A stretch of 36,264 nucleotides of DNA from Clostridia bacterium (GCA_017462605.1 JAFTQV010000040.1:1-36264), one strand, 5' to 3'; counted from the stretch's first letter, positions 15,488 to 23,904 are shown. A program made the numbers and translations. Notes: generated from the letters alone by a model not told the origin.

Positions 15488-16474
15488 ATGATTTTAGCGG
15501 ACAAAATTATCAAGCTTCGAAAAAAGAACGGTTGGTCTCAAGAAGAGCTTGCTGAAAAGATGAACGTCTCAAGGCAAGCGGTTTCAAAGTGGGAGAGCGC
15601 GCAAGCTATTCCCGATCTGGAAAAGATATTACAGCTTGGCGCATTATTCGGCGTTACAACGGATTATCTTCTGAAGGATAACATTGAGAACGAGGAATTT
15701 ACAGATAATTCGTCTGACAGTACCATAAAAATATTTACCTTGGAAGAAGCCAACACGTATCTTGAGCAAAGAAAACGCGCGTCTTGGCATCTTGCCGTTG
15801 CTACATTTCTATGCATACTTGCGCCAATTACTCTGATTGTACTCAGTACTCTATCAGGGTTATCCGATCCGATCATCAATGAGCAAGCAGCGTTAACGTT
15901 TGGCTTGATTGCTCTGTTTGCGTTCCTTATTTGCGCCGTTCCTATCTATATTTACTGCGGATTTATGAATGAGCCTTATGCTTTTCTTGAGCAGAATACT
16001 CCCTTTGAACTTGAATACGGTGTTAAAGGTATTGTAACAGAAAGAAAAAAGAAGTTCAGGGATACTTATATCAGATTTAACATTATAGCGTCTTGCGTCT
16101 GCATTTTCTCTCCGATCCCGCTGATCGTATCAAGCTTTACGGAAAATGCGTTTCTCGTTGTAATGATGCTTACGTTATCGATGATCGTCGCGGGAATAGG
16201 CGTAGGTATTTTCATCGTTGTTGGCGTCCGGAATGCAAGTATGCAAAAGCTATTGCAAGAGGGCGATTTTTCCAAGAAGGAGAAAGGCAGAAGCGGTCTT
16301 AAGGAAACGGTCGGATTTGCCTACTGGGGTATCCTGACGGCGATATATCTTGCTTGGAGCTTCCTTGCAAATCATTGGCATATTTCTTGGCTGATCTATG
16401 CAATAGGCGGAGTTCTGTTTCCTATCGTTATGATGCTGTGCAACTTAATAGCCGATAAAAATAAAAAGGACTAA
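15488..16474 (+). CDS. Membrane-bound XRE-family transcriptional regulator
   Basis: 328-residue protein with an N-terminal helix-turn-helix (about 5-60; WSQEELAEKMNVSRQAVSKW, then the usual LLKD at 61-64), a linker, and six hydrophobic segments (about 101-121, 133-159, 197-217, 221-246, 273-292, 300-321). It would sit in the cytoplasmic membrane and bind DNA directly, a one-component sensor. No known ligand domain is recognised in the membrane part. The ATG is preceded by AATGAGGT. It is a single gene; its operator is described at 15372-15436, and a terminator follows at 16480. Regulation of the neighbouring NatAB-type operon is possible but unproven. Confidence 0.85.
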   Translation: MILADKIIKLRKKNGWSQEELAEKMNVSRQAVSKWESAQAIPDLEKILQLGALFGVTTDYLLKDNIENEEFTDNSSDSTIKIFTLEEANTYLEQRKRASWHLAVATFLCILAPITLIVLSTLSGLSDPIINEQAALTFGLIALFAFLICAVPIYIYCGFMNEPYAFLEQNTPFELEYGVKGIVTERKKKFRDTYIRFNIIASCVCIFSPIPLIVSSFTENAFLVVMMLTLSMIVAGIGVGIFIVVGVRNASMQKLLQEGDFSKKEKGRSGLKETVGFAYWGILTAIYLAWSFLANHWHISWLIYAIGGVLFPIVMMLCNLIADKNKKD

Positions 16475-16479
16475 AATAT

Positions 16480-16520
16480 GCCCTCGTTCCGAAACCGAGC
16501 GAGGGCTAAGTATTTTATAT
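16480..16520 (+). terminator. Rho-independent terminator after the XRE gene
   Basis: GCCCTCG (16480-16486) pairs with CGAGGGC (16500-16506), extended by G-U, T-A and C-G inside, with the T-rich tail TATTTTATATTTATTTTA after it. An ATG at 16478 lies in the stem and is not a start of tex. Confidence 0.8.
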
Positions 16521-16549
16521 TTATTTTATTTTTATTTAAAGAAAAATAC

Positions 16550-16578
16550 TTTACAAAACGAGAAAAATATGATAAAAT
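16550..16578 (+). promoter_or_regulatory. Promoter for tex
   Basis: TTTACA (16550-16555), 17-base spacer, TAAAAT (16573-16578). Predicted start near 16585, which leaves a leader of about 30 bases with AAGGAG before the ATG at 16616. Confidence 0.78.
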
Positions 16579-16615
16579 ATTCTTTGGTTTAAAATTATAC
16601 TCCAAGGAGAAGCAA

Positions 16616-18784
16616 ATGGAAATCAATAAAATACTTGCCAAGGAATTCAATATTACAGAGGAGCAGGTTGAAAAGACGGTAGCCCTTATCGACGAGGGCA
16701 ATACCATACCCTTTATTTCACGTTACCGTAAGGAAGTCACGGGAAGTCTTGACGACTCCGTTCTCCGTGAACTTTTCGATAGACTTACCTATCTCCGTAA
16801 GCTTGACGAGCGCCGTACCGAGATCAAGGATCTTATCAATGCGCAGGAGAAGCTTACTCCCGAAATCGAATTCGCGCTTGCTCAGTCAAGCTCTCTCGTT
16901 GAGCTTGAGGACATTTACCGTCCCTTCAAGCCGAAGCGTACCACAAGAGCATCCATAGCAAGAGGAAAGGGTCTCGAGCCTCTTGCCAACTATATAATGG
17001 AGCAAAGAGACTCCTATGACGTTCCGATCATCGTATATGCGGAGCAGTTCATATCGGACGAAGAGGGCAAGGAAGTGCCCGACGTTGAGGCGGCTTTGCA
17101 GGGCGCATCGGATATCACCGCCGAGGACGTTTCCAATAACGCCGAGATCAGAAAGCTTATCCGTGAGTTCACTATGAATAACGGTGAGCTTACCACTAAG
17201 GGGCTTAAGGACGAGACCTCGGTCTATGAAAATTATTATGAATTCTCCGAGCCGATCAAGAAGCTTAAGGGTCATAGAGTCCTCGCGATCAACAGAGGCG
17301 AGAACGAAGAGTTCCTTAAGGTCAGCGTTACTCTTCCTAAGGAAGACGGTATCGCTCAGCTCGTCTCCAAGGTGATCACCAATCCCAAGTCTCCCGCAGT
17401 ACCCTTTATTATGAAGACTCTTGAGGATGCATATGACCGCCTCCTTTTCCCCGCTATCGAAAGAGAAGTCAGAACCCTTCTTTTTGACGATGCGTGCGAG
17501 GGTGCGCTTAAGGTATTCTCCGAGAACCTGCGTAACCTTCTTCTCGTCTCCCCCATTAAGGGCAAGACCGTCCTTGGCTACGACCCCGGTTATGCTCACG
17601 GATGTAAGCTCGCGGTAGTTGATAAGACGGGTAAGGTGCTTGATACCGCGGTTATCTATCCCGTAAAGCCCCGTGAGGATATAGAGCGCTCGAGAGCGAC
17701 CGTGCTTCGCCTTGTTTCGAGGCACAACGTTGACGTTATCGCTATCGGTAACGGAACAGCCTCTCGCGAGAGCGAAAAATTCATTGCAGATACTCTGCAC
17801 GATCCCGCTTGCCCCAAGGGAGTTAAGTACACTATCGTTTCCGAGGCGGGCGCCAGCGTTTATTCCGCATCCAAGGTTGCAACCGAGGAGTTCCCGGATT
17901 ATGACGTTATGCAGAGAAGCGCGATCTCTATCGCAAGAAGACTCCAGGATCCCCTGGCAGAGCTTGTTAAGATCGAGCCTAAGGCTATCGGCGTTGGTCA
18001 GTATCAGCACGATATGAAGCAGGCAAGACTTACCGAGGCTCTCGGCGGTGTCGTTGAGGACTGTGTTAACGCAGTCGGCGTTGACCTCAATACCGCTTCT
18101 TATTCGCTTCTTTCTTACGTTTCGGGTATCAATATGACAGCCGCTAAAAATATCGTTGCTTACCGTGAGGCAAACGGCGAGTTCAAGCGCCGCTCTCAGC
18201 TTCTCAAGGTTCCCAAGATCGGTGAGAAGGCGTATACTCAGTGCGCAGGCTTCTTAAGAATTCCCGGCGCAGAGGACGTTCTTGACTCAACGGGAGTTCA
18301 CCCCGAGTCCTACGCTATCGCCGAGGATCTTCTTCGCCGCTTCGGCTTCACGACAGACGATATACGCGCATCCAATCTTGCGCTTCTTCGCTTCAAGGCA
18401 ACTCAGTACGGCACCGCAAAGCTCGCGCGTGAGCTTGGCTGCGGCGAGCCGACTCTTCTTGATATTATATCCGAGCTTGAAAAGCCGGGACGTGACATTC
18501 GTGACGATGCTCCCGCTCCCGTTCTTTCAAGCGACGTTCTTGATATCACCGACCTTACCCAGGGCATGCAGCTTAAGGGTACTGTCAGAAACGTTGTTGA
18601 CTTCGGCTGCTTCGTAGATATCGGAGTTCATCATGACGGACTTCTTCATATCTCCGAGATGTCTGATAGATATATCAAGCATCCTTCCGAGCTTTTCAAG
18701 ACGGGTGACGTTATAGAGGTCAGAATAAAGGATGTCAACGTTGAGAAGCATAGAATATCTTTAACCCGCAAGGGCATGAACTAA
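16616..18784 (+). CDS. tex: Tex-family RNA-binding transcription accessory protein
   Basis: 722-residue cytoplasmic protein of the Tex/SPT6-like family that binds nucleic acid and affects transcription. Domains in order: helical N-terminus (about 1-190, FNITEEQVEKTVALIDEGN), YqgF/RNase H-like domain (about 320-450, VLGYDPGYAHGCK), helix-hairpin-helix segment (about 485-560, GINMTAAKNIVAYREANG) and a C-terminal S1 RNA-binding domain (about 640-712, KGTVRNVVDFGCFVDIG). The length matches the family. The frame is open from 16478, but the extra 46 codons run through the terminator and promoter; ATG at 16616 has AAGGAG seven bases upstream. It is monocistronic and probably constitutive. Confidence 0.95.
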   Translation: MEINKILAKEFNITEEQVEKTVALIDEGNTIPFISRYRKEVTGSLDDSVLRELFDRLTYLRKLDERRTEIKDLINAQEKLTPEIEFALAQSSSLVELEDIYRPFKPKRTTRASIARGKGLEPLANYIMEQRDSYDVPIIVYAEQFISDEEGKEVPDVEAALQGASDITAEDVSNNAEIRKLIREFTMNNGELTTKGLKDETSVYENYYEFSEPIKKLKGHRVLAINRGENEEFLKVSVTLPKEDGIAQLVSKVITNPKSPAVPFIMKTLEDAYDRLLFPAIEREVRTLLFDDACEGALKVFSENLRNLLLVSPIKGKTVLGYDPGYAHGCKLAVVDKTGKVLDTAVIYPVKPREDIERSRATVLRLVSRHNVDVIAIGNGTASRESEKFIADTLHDPACPKGVKYTIVSEAGASVYSASKVATEEFPDYDVMQRSAISIARRLQDPLAELVKIEPKAIGVGQYQHDMKQARLTEALGGVVEDCVNAVGVDLNTASYSLLSYVSGINMTAAKNIVAYREANGEFKRRSQLLKVPKIGEKAYTQCAGFLRIPGAEDVLDSTGVHPESYAIAEDLLRRFGFTTDDIRASNLALLRFKATQYGTAKLARELGCGEPTLLDIISELEKPGRDIRDDAPAPVLSSDVLDITDLTQGMQLKGTVRNVVDFGCFVDIGVHHDGLLHISEMSDRYIKHPSELFKTGDVIEVRIKDVNVEKHRISLTRKGMN

Positions 18785-18812
18785 ATCTGTCGGCATATTT
18801 TGGTTAAAACCG

Positions 18813-19282
18813 TCGTTTTTTCACAAGCTCGACGTACGCTCGTACGCCTTCGGTGAAAAGAACGGCGGTTTTTCCTCAAAATCTGCTCGACATCTTTAAA
18901 GCAAAATCTGCTCGACATCTTTAAAGCAGATTGATGCTTTGGTAAAATCTTCGTTTTTTCACAAGCTCGACGTACGCTCGTACGCCTTCGGTGAAAAGAA
19001 CGGCGAAATTTCCTCAAAATCTGCTCGACATCTTTAAAGCAGATTGATGCTTTGGCAAAATCTTCGTTTTTCACAAGCTCAATATACGCTCGTACGCCTT
19101 CGGTGAAAATAACGGCGAAATTTCCTCAAAATCTGCTCGACATCTTTAAAGCAAAATCTGCTCGACATCTTTAAAGCAGATTGATGCTTTGGCAAGATCT
19201 TCGTTTTTCACAAGCTCAATATACGCTCGTACGCCTTCGGTGAAAAGAACGGCGAAATTTCCTCAAAATCTGCTCGACATCT
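18813..19282. repeat. Four-copy array of complex 112/138-bp hairpin repeats
   Basis: Units start near 18813, 18951, 19064 and 19201 (spacings 138, 113, 137; the last is cut at about 82 bases). Each begins TCGTTTTTCACAAGCTC and contains TACGCTCGTACGCCTTCGGTGAAAA, then CTCAAAATCTGCTCGACATC. Copies 1 and 3 hold a 25-bp tandem duplication (AAAATCTGCTCG...AAAGC), copies 2 and 4 do not show it. Hairpins per unit: TTTTCAC/GTGAAAA around GTACGCTCGTAC, and AATCTGCT/AGCAGATT. Copies 1-2 have GACGTACG, copies 3-4 AATATACG. This fills most of the 610-base gap between tex and the next gene; I see no credible gene in it. Confidence 0.9.
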
Positions 19283-19321
19283 CGTCAATTTAAAATAATA
19301 TTTATAAAAATTTTATAAAAG

Positions 19322-19352
19322 TTAACACAAACAGAGAAAAGTGTGGTATAAT
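19322..19352 (+). promoter_or_regulatory. Extended -10 promoter for the DUF5685-rimO-pgsA operon
   Basis: TATAAT (19347-19352) is directly preceded by TGG, an extended -10 element. The -35 TTAACA (19322-19327) is 19 bases away, a long spacer. Predicted start near 19359, 36 bases before the GTG at 19395. Confidence 0.7.
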
Positions 19353-19394
19353 AGATATGTATATGCTAAAATACCTGTTCTTTGGAGGTTTTCT

Positions 19395-20288
19395 GTGTTC
19401 GGATACGTAAAGCCGGTCAATTCCGAGCTGCTTGTTAAGGAATATGAATTTTATAAAGCAACGTACTGCGGAGTATGCCGCTCTATGAAAGCGCTGACAG
19501 GCGGACTTTCCAACGTTCTTCATAGCTACGACAGTGTGTTTTTAGCGCTTGTCCGTATGCTTTTTGTTAAGGATGAGGACATAAGAGCCACGAAGGCGAG
19601 GTGCATAGCTCATCCCGTGAAGAAGAGAGGGATGCTCGTGCGCAACGAGGCTACCGACTACACGGCGAGAGCCTTCGGTATTCTTACCTATTATAAGCTT
19701 CGTGACGATCTTAGCGATGAGAAGATAGGCAAGAGAATAATAACTAATCTTTTATGCCCGATCTTTTCGAATGCGAAGAATAAGGCTCAGCTTTCAAATA
19801 TAGCTAAGCTTTCCGAGGAAAAGCTCGGAGAGATAACAAAGCTTGAAAAAGCGAAGTGCGAAAGTGTTGACGAGCCTGCAAAGCTCTTCGGAGAGCTTCT
19901 CGGAGCTATCTTTGCCGAGGGGATAGAGGGAGATAGCGGAAGGGTACTATACTCAATAGGCTTTCACTTAGGCAAATTCATTTACGCGGCGGATGCTGCC
20001 GAGGATTACGAAAAGGATAGAAAGAGCGGCAGCTATAATCCATACGTTATTGCGTACGGCGGCGAGGCTCTTACCGATGAGAATAAGCAAACTATAAAAT
20101 GCGCGCTTCTTTTAGAATGCCGCGGCATTGAGCTTGCGGTCAATCTTCTTCCCTTTGGCAGAAGAGCGGTCATCGAAAACATAATTAAAAATATTATATA
20201 TCTCGGGCTCCCGAAGAGAATAGAGTTTCTTGATTCGGAGAAAAGAAGACCCGATGAAGAAGGGATAGATAATAATGAAGCAAGTTAA
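19395..20288 (+). CDS. DUF5685-family protein
   Basis: 297-residue soluble protein of unknown function found in Clostridia. Visible family features: the N-terminal FGYVKP, CGVC (C25-C28) and further on AADAAEDYEKDRKSGSYNPY. No catalytic domain is recognised; the helical, Cys-containing character recalls metal- or isoprenoid-type all-alpha enzymes, but this is speculation. The start is the GTG at 19395 with TTGGAGG seven bases upstream; the open frame reaches 19341, which would begin before the promoter -10. It is first in a five-gene operon and overlaps the DnaJ-domain gene by 14 bases, which suggests coupled translation. Confidence 0.78.
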   Translation: MFGYVKPVNSELLVKEYEFYKATYCGVCRSMKALTGGLSNVLHSYDSVFLALVRMLFVKDEDIRATKARCIAHPVKKRGMLVRNEATDYTARAFGILTYYKLRDDLSDEKIGKRIITNLLCPIFSNAKNKAQLSNIAKLSEEKLGEITKLEKAKCESVDEPAKLFGELLGAIFAEGIEGDSGRVLYSIGFHLGKFIYAADAAEDYEKDRKSGSYNPYVIAYGGEALTDENKQTIKCALLLECRGIELAVNLLPFGRRAVIENIIKNIIYLGLPKRIEFLDSEKRRPDEEGIDNNEAS

Positions 20289-20949
20289 TAACAAGGATCC
20301 TTATGAGGTGCTTGGCGTCAGCCGTACGGCTTCCGATGCCGAGATAAAGAGCGCTTACCGCGCCCTCGTCAAGCAATATCATCCCGATAGCTATGACGAT
20401 AGCCCCTTGAAGGACGTTGCAAACGAGAAAATGCAAGAGATCAACTGGGCTTATGATGAGATCCAGCGCGAGAGAGCGGATGCTAAGACCTATACGGGCA
20501 GCAATACTTATTATCAGAGCTACTCGGGTCAGTCGCAGGGTACGCTCGACCCAATTTATAAGGAGATAAGAGCGGATATCAATTCAAGAAAATTCCTTGA
20601 TGCCGAAAGAAAGCTCTTCTCGGTAGACCCCTCGATGAGAGTTGCCGAGTGGCACTATCTTATAAGCCTTATCCTTATGTCGAGAAGCAATACTCAGGAC
20701 GCAATGCGCGAGCTTGAGATCGCAACCACCCTCGAGCCCGGAAATGAGGAGTATCAGAAGGCTAAGCAGATGTTCAACGGTCAGGCAAATGCATACGGCA
20801 ATACCTACTACGGATCTGCAAATTCTCAAAGCTCGAGAAATTACCGCCGCAAATCGCAGACGGACGAGGCTTGCGACTGCTGCGCAAACCTTATCTGCCT
20901 TGACTGCCTTTGCGAGTGCATGGGCGGAGACCTTATCTCCTGCTGCTGA
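20275..20949 (+). CDS. DnaJ-domain protein with Cys-rich C-terminus
   Basis: 224-residue J-domain protein. The J domain spans about 6-70 with the HPD triad at 36-38, so it should stimulate a DnaK-type ATPase. The DnaJ zinc and CTD domains are absent, so this is a type III J protein. After a Tyr/Gly/Ser linker (about 72-90), residues 95-165 form helical tetratricopeptide-like repeats (RMRVAEWHYLISLIL region), and the last 28 residues contain nine cysteines, including C-x-C-C and C-x-x-C pairs, ending CC. Such tails may bind metal or be lipidated, but neither is shown. It overlaps the DUF5685 gene and is followed by a small membrane gene, so a membrane role is possible. Confidence 0.85.
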   Translation: MKQVNNKDPYEVLGVSRTASDAEIKSAYRALVKQYHPDSYDDSPLKDVANEKMQEINWAYDEIQRERADAKTYTGSNTYYQSYSGQSQGTLDPIYKEIRADINSRKFLDAERKLFSVDPSMRVAEWHYLISLILMSRSNTQDAMRELEIATTLEPGNEEYQKAKQMFNGQANAYGNTYYGSANSQSSRNYRRKSQTDEACDCCANLICLDCLCECMGGDLISCC

Positions 20950-20951
20950 CG

Positions 20952-21503
20952 ATGAAAGAGACGAAAAAATTGACCATGAGCGCAATATCGGTTGCGCTTT
21001 CGGTCGTCTTTATGGCGCTCGGAGCATTTATCGAGGTGCTTGACCTCACCTCGGCGGCGCTTTCGAGCATAGTAATGCTTTTCGTATTTATAGAAATAAG
21101 GAAGCCTTATACTTATCTTGTATGGCTTGCATCGTCGCTACTCGGATTTGTCTTTTTTCCGCAGAGCTTCGTTTGGGTGACGTATTTTTTGGTATTCGGA
21201 ATATATCCGATACTTAAGGCTTATATAGAGAAGCTTAAGCGCCCCTTCTGGCTTCCCGTCAAGCTTTTATATTTCAACGTCGCCTCGCCTCTTATGATAC
21301 TCGCCTCGGAGTATCTTCTCGGTATTCCTTTCTTTTCGGACGATCTTTCGATCCCATTCCTTGAAGAGAATACCTTTATACTTAAGATAGTAATATACGT
21401 TCTTCTGAACGTTGCCCTTATCGTCTACGACTATTTCCTCACGGTTATGGTAAGATTTTATTTTTCGACGTTCAGAAAGAGAATAGAAAAAATATTAAAG
21501 TAA
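20952..21503 (+). CDS. Small integral membrane protein, ECF S-component-like
   Basis: 183-residue protein with about five hydrophobic segments and the N-terminal pattern KKLTMSAISVALSVVFMALG, which resembles the start of substrate-binding (S) subunits of energy-coupling-factor transporters. The substrate is unknown, and no EcfA or EcfT gene is in the window. The start is ATG at 20952, two bases after the DnaJ-gene stop; the earlier in-frame ATG at 20910 lies inside that gene. There is no strong ribosome binding site, so translation is probably coupled. Assignment to the S-component family is tentative; another small membrane-protein family is equally possible. Confidence 0.6.
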   Translation: MKETKKLTMSAISVALSVVFMALGAFIEVLDLTSAALSSIVMLFVFIEIRKPYTYLVWLASSLLGFVFFPQSFVWVTYFLVFGIYPILKAYIEKLKRPFWLPVKLLYFNVASPLMILASEYLLGIPFFSDDLSIPFLEENTFILKIVIYVLLNVALIVYDYFLTVMVRFYFSTFRKRIEKILK

Positions 21504-21526
21504 CAATAAAGCAAAGGACATAGGAT

Positions 21527-22855
21527 ATGACCAAAATAGGCTTCGTATCGCTCGGCTGCTCGAAGAACCTCGTTGATACCGAGGTCATGCTGAGAAAGCT
21601 GTACGACCGCGGCTTTGAGCTGACCCCCGATGAAGCTGAGGCAGAGATACTCGTTGTCAATACCTGCGGATTTATCGAGAGCGCAAAAAGAGAATCGATC
21701 GAAACGATACTTGATCTCGCAAGGCTCAAAAGTGACGGAAAATGTAAATATATAATAGCAACAGGCTGTCTTGTCGAGCGTTATCGCGAGGAAGTAATGA
21801 ATGAATTGCCTGAGGTGGACGCGCTTGTCGGCGTTGGAAGTATTGCAAAGATCGCGGACGCGGCAGAAGCGGTTATGAGAGGAGAGAAGTACCTTTCATT
21901 TGACGATAAGGAGAAGAGCGAGCTTGGCGGCGAGCGTATCCTTACCACCGAAGAGCATACCGCATATCTTAAGGTTGCCGAGGGGTGCGACAATAAATGC
22001 ACCTACTGCGCGATACCGCTTATAAGAGGAAGGCTGAGAAGCCGCCCGATCGAGGACATCGTCAAGGAAGCTTGCGACCTGGAGGCGCTCGGTGTCAAGG
22101 AGCTTAACCTTATAGCGCAGGACACAACAAGGTATGGACTTGATCTATACGGCGAGCTTAGCCTTGCAAAGCTCGTCCGAGCTATAACGGAAGCAACGAA
22201 TATTCCCTGGATACGCCTTCTTTACTGTTATCCCGATAAAATAACAGATGAGCTTATCGAGGAATTCAAGACAAATCCGAGACTTGTCAAGTATATGGAT
22301 ATTCCAATTCAGCACATATCCGATTCAGTGCTTAAGAGAATGAACCGCCACGGCACGAGCGATGACATCAGAGGAGCGATTGAGAAGCTTCGCCGCGAGG
22401 TGCCGGGTATCGTCTTAAGGACGACCGCTATGGTCGGCTTCCCCGGTGAGACCGATCGGGATTTTGAGGAGCTTTGCGAATTTGTCAAGGAGATCCGCTT
22501 TGAGCATTTCGGCGCGTTTACATATTCTCCCGAGGAAGGAACGGCGGCAGCTGAGTTTGGCGATACCGTTGATGAGCAGATCAAGCAGGATAGATACGAT
22601 ATCCTTATGCAGACTGCCCTCACGGTAAACGAGGAGATCATAGATGACCTCGTCGGTAAGACCTTCACGGTAATTTGCGAAGGCTTTGACACGATAGCTG
22701 AGGTCTACCACGGCAGGACCTACCGTGATGCGCCCGACGTTGACGGAAGGGTATACTTCAAATCCTCGTTCCCTGTGGGCGTTGGCGACTTTGTTGACGT
22801 CGAAATACATGAAGCTCTTGATTATGACCTCGTAGGTCAGACAGTAAAAAAGTAA
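21527..22855 (+). CDS. rimO: Ribosomal protein uS12 methylthiotransferase RimO
   Basis: 442-residue radical-SAM enzyme that methylthiolates an aspartate of ribosomal protein S12, using two 4Fe-4S clusters. N-terminal cluster cysteines are at C11, C47 and C81 (SLGCSKNLVDTE, NTCGF, TGC); the radical-SAM motif C154-x-x-x-C158-x-x-C161 (CDNKCTYC) is intact; a C-terminal TRAM domain (about 375-440) is present. The phrase SLGCSKNLVDTE distinguishes RimO from MiaB. AAAGGA lies about nine bases before the ATG. It is followed 13 bases later by pgsA, a common neighbour in Clostridia. Confidence 0.95.
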   Translation: MTKIGFVSLGCSKNLVDTEVMLRKLYDRGFELTPDEAEAEILVVNTCGFIESAKRESIETILDLARLKSDGKCKYIIATGCLVERYREEVMNELPEVDALVGVGSIAKIADAAEAVMRGEKYLSFDDKEKSELGGERILTTEEHTAYLKVAEGCDNKCTYCAIPLIRGRLRSRPIEDIVKEACDLEALGVKELNLIAQDTTRYGLDLYGELSLAKLVRAITEATNIPWIRLLYCYPDKITDELIEEFKTNPRLVKYMDIPIQHISDSVLKRMNRHGTSDDIRGAIEKLRREVPGIVLRTTAMVGFPGETDRDFEELCEFVKEIRFEHFGAFTYSPEEGTAAAEFGDTVDEQIKQDRYDILMQTALTVNEEIIDDLVGKTFTVICEGFDTIAEVYHGRTYRDAPDVDGRVYFKSSFPVGVGDFVDVEIHEALDYDLVGQTVKK

Positions 22856-22868
22856 GGAGAAAATAAAA

Positions 22869-23534
22869 ATGGCAAGATCACCTATTCTTAACGTACCTAA
22901 TATACTCTCTTTCGTGAGAGTGCTTCTCGTTCCCGCGTTCGTTGCCGCTCTCATATTTATGAGAGATATTGAAATATGGGGAATCGTTGTCCCTGCGATC
23001 CTTTACGGACTTACCGCTCTTACCGATATGCTTGACGGTAAGATCGCAAGAAAGTACGGACTCGTCACCGACTTCGGTAAGTTTATCGATCCCCTTGCTG
23101 ATAAATTTATGGTTCTCGGCTCTATGCTTGCGATCCTCGTCTGGGTATTCTTAAGAGGCGAGACCCTCTTTGGAATGATCCTCGTCTGGCTCGTGCTTAT
23201 CATTCTTTTCAGAGAGCTTGGAGTGACAAGCCTTAGACTCGTAGTTGCGGGCAAGAAGAAAAAGGTTGACCTCGCGGCAAATATGATGGGCAAGCTTAAG
23301 ACGGTATCTCAGATGGTAGGAACGGTCGTTATCATTGCCGAGCCTCTTATCACTCCCTATTTTGATACGCACCGCATTGCATCTTACGTATGCATGGCTA
23401 TCATGGCATTCACAACGATCGTCTCCGGCTGGAACTATTTCGTTGGCTACCTTCCTCACATTGTAGCTACCGATGAGCCTGAGAAGCCTGTAAGCACCGA
23501 GCCTGCAACAGAGCCGACAAATACAGAGGCTTAA
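22869..23534 (+). CDS. pgsA: CDP-diacylglycerol-glycerol-3-phosphate 3-phosphatidyltransferase
   Basis: 221-residue membrane enzyme making phosphatidylglycerol phosphate from CDP-diacylglycerol and sn-glycerol-3-phosphate. The complete CDP-alcohol phosphotransferase motif is present: D53-x2-D56-G57-x2-A60-R61-x8-G70-x3-D74-x3-D78. Several hydrophobic segments follow. The last 25 residues form a Pro/Glu/Thr-rich tail (EPEKP, TEPATEP) beyond the usual end, likely cytoplasmic and disordered. AAGGAG precedes the ATG. It is the last gene of the operon from 19395 and ends about 70 bases before a strong terminator. Confidence 0.93.
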   Translation: MARSPILNVPNILSFVRVLLVPAFVAALIFMRDIEIWGIVVPAILYGLTALTDMLDGKIARKYGLVTDFGKFIDPLADKFMVLGSMLAILVWVFLRGETLFGMILVWLVLIILFRELGVTSLRLVVAGKKKKVDLAANMMGKLKTVSQMVGTVVIIAEPLITPYFDTHRIASYVCMAIMAFTTIVSGWNYFVGYLPHIVATDEPEKPVSTEPATEPTNTEA

Positions 23535-23604
23535 ATAAAATAGGATATATCTTTTAGATATAAACGAACGGGCAGGGGCTGCTTCATTTAGGCATAACCC
23601 AAAA

Positions 23605-23652
23605 AGAGCGAAGATTCCGTCTAAAAAATACGGTTTCTTCGCTCTGTTTTTA
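23605..23652 (+). terminator. Terminator after pgsA
   Basis: A 16-bp stem with two mismatches (AGAGCGAAGATTCCGT / ACGGTTTCTTCGCTCT) is followed by GTTTTTAT. It closes the DUF5685-dnaJ-rimO-pgsA operon. Confidence 0.85.
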
Positions 23653-23659
23653 TAGCACA

Positions 23660-23845
23660 ACTTCTATTCGCCTTTGGGGTACGGGGGATTTGGGCTCCAA
23701 ATCTCCCGAAAAAAACGTTTATGCCGTTATAAAGAGCTGAAGCGAGGCAGAAGGCTAAGGGGATTTAGAGCGAGCAGAAATTCGGGTTTTCGACCCGAAG
23801 GCGTACAAGGGTACGGCGAGAACTCAGCATGCAGCGGAAAAATGA
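23660..23845 (+). repeat. Structured non-coding element related to the 18.8 kb repeats
   Basis: This part of the 450-base gap between pgsA and the next gene holds several hairpins: GGGGGATTTGG/CCAAATCTCCC (23683-23707, one G-U pair), TTCGGGT/ACCCGAA and GCGTAC/GTACG near 23800-23820. The string CCGAAGGCGTAC plus GTACG plus CGAG also occurs, on the minus strand, in the array at 18813-19282, preceded in both by GAGCAGA. An open frame of 72 codons across it lacks a ribosome binding site and looks non-coding. Confidence 0.55.
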
Positions 23846-23904
23846 AAAACTTAAGCAAACAAAGAAAAAGGCATATTTTAAACATTAAATAATATCAAAA
23901 TATA

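Noticed and set aside
16886..18010. 374-codon minus-strand frame inside tex
   Set aside because: Codon bias of tex leaves this antisense frame open; no ribosome binding site and no motifs, whereas tex is a textbook family member.
18781..19074. 97-codon minus-strand frame with SFHRRRTSVRRACEK repeats
   Set aside because: It reads through the hairpin repeat array; the peptide repeats only because the DNA does, and no ribosome binding site is present.
18813..19282. Possible CRISPR array
   Set aside because: Repeat units are 112-138 bases with near-identical contents throughout; no short repeats with unique spacers and no cas genes in the window.
23674..23892. 72-codon plus-strand frame after pgsA
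   Set aside because: It crosses the structured element at 23660-23845, lacks a start site with a ribosome binding site, and the peptide is Arg-rich without a motif.
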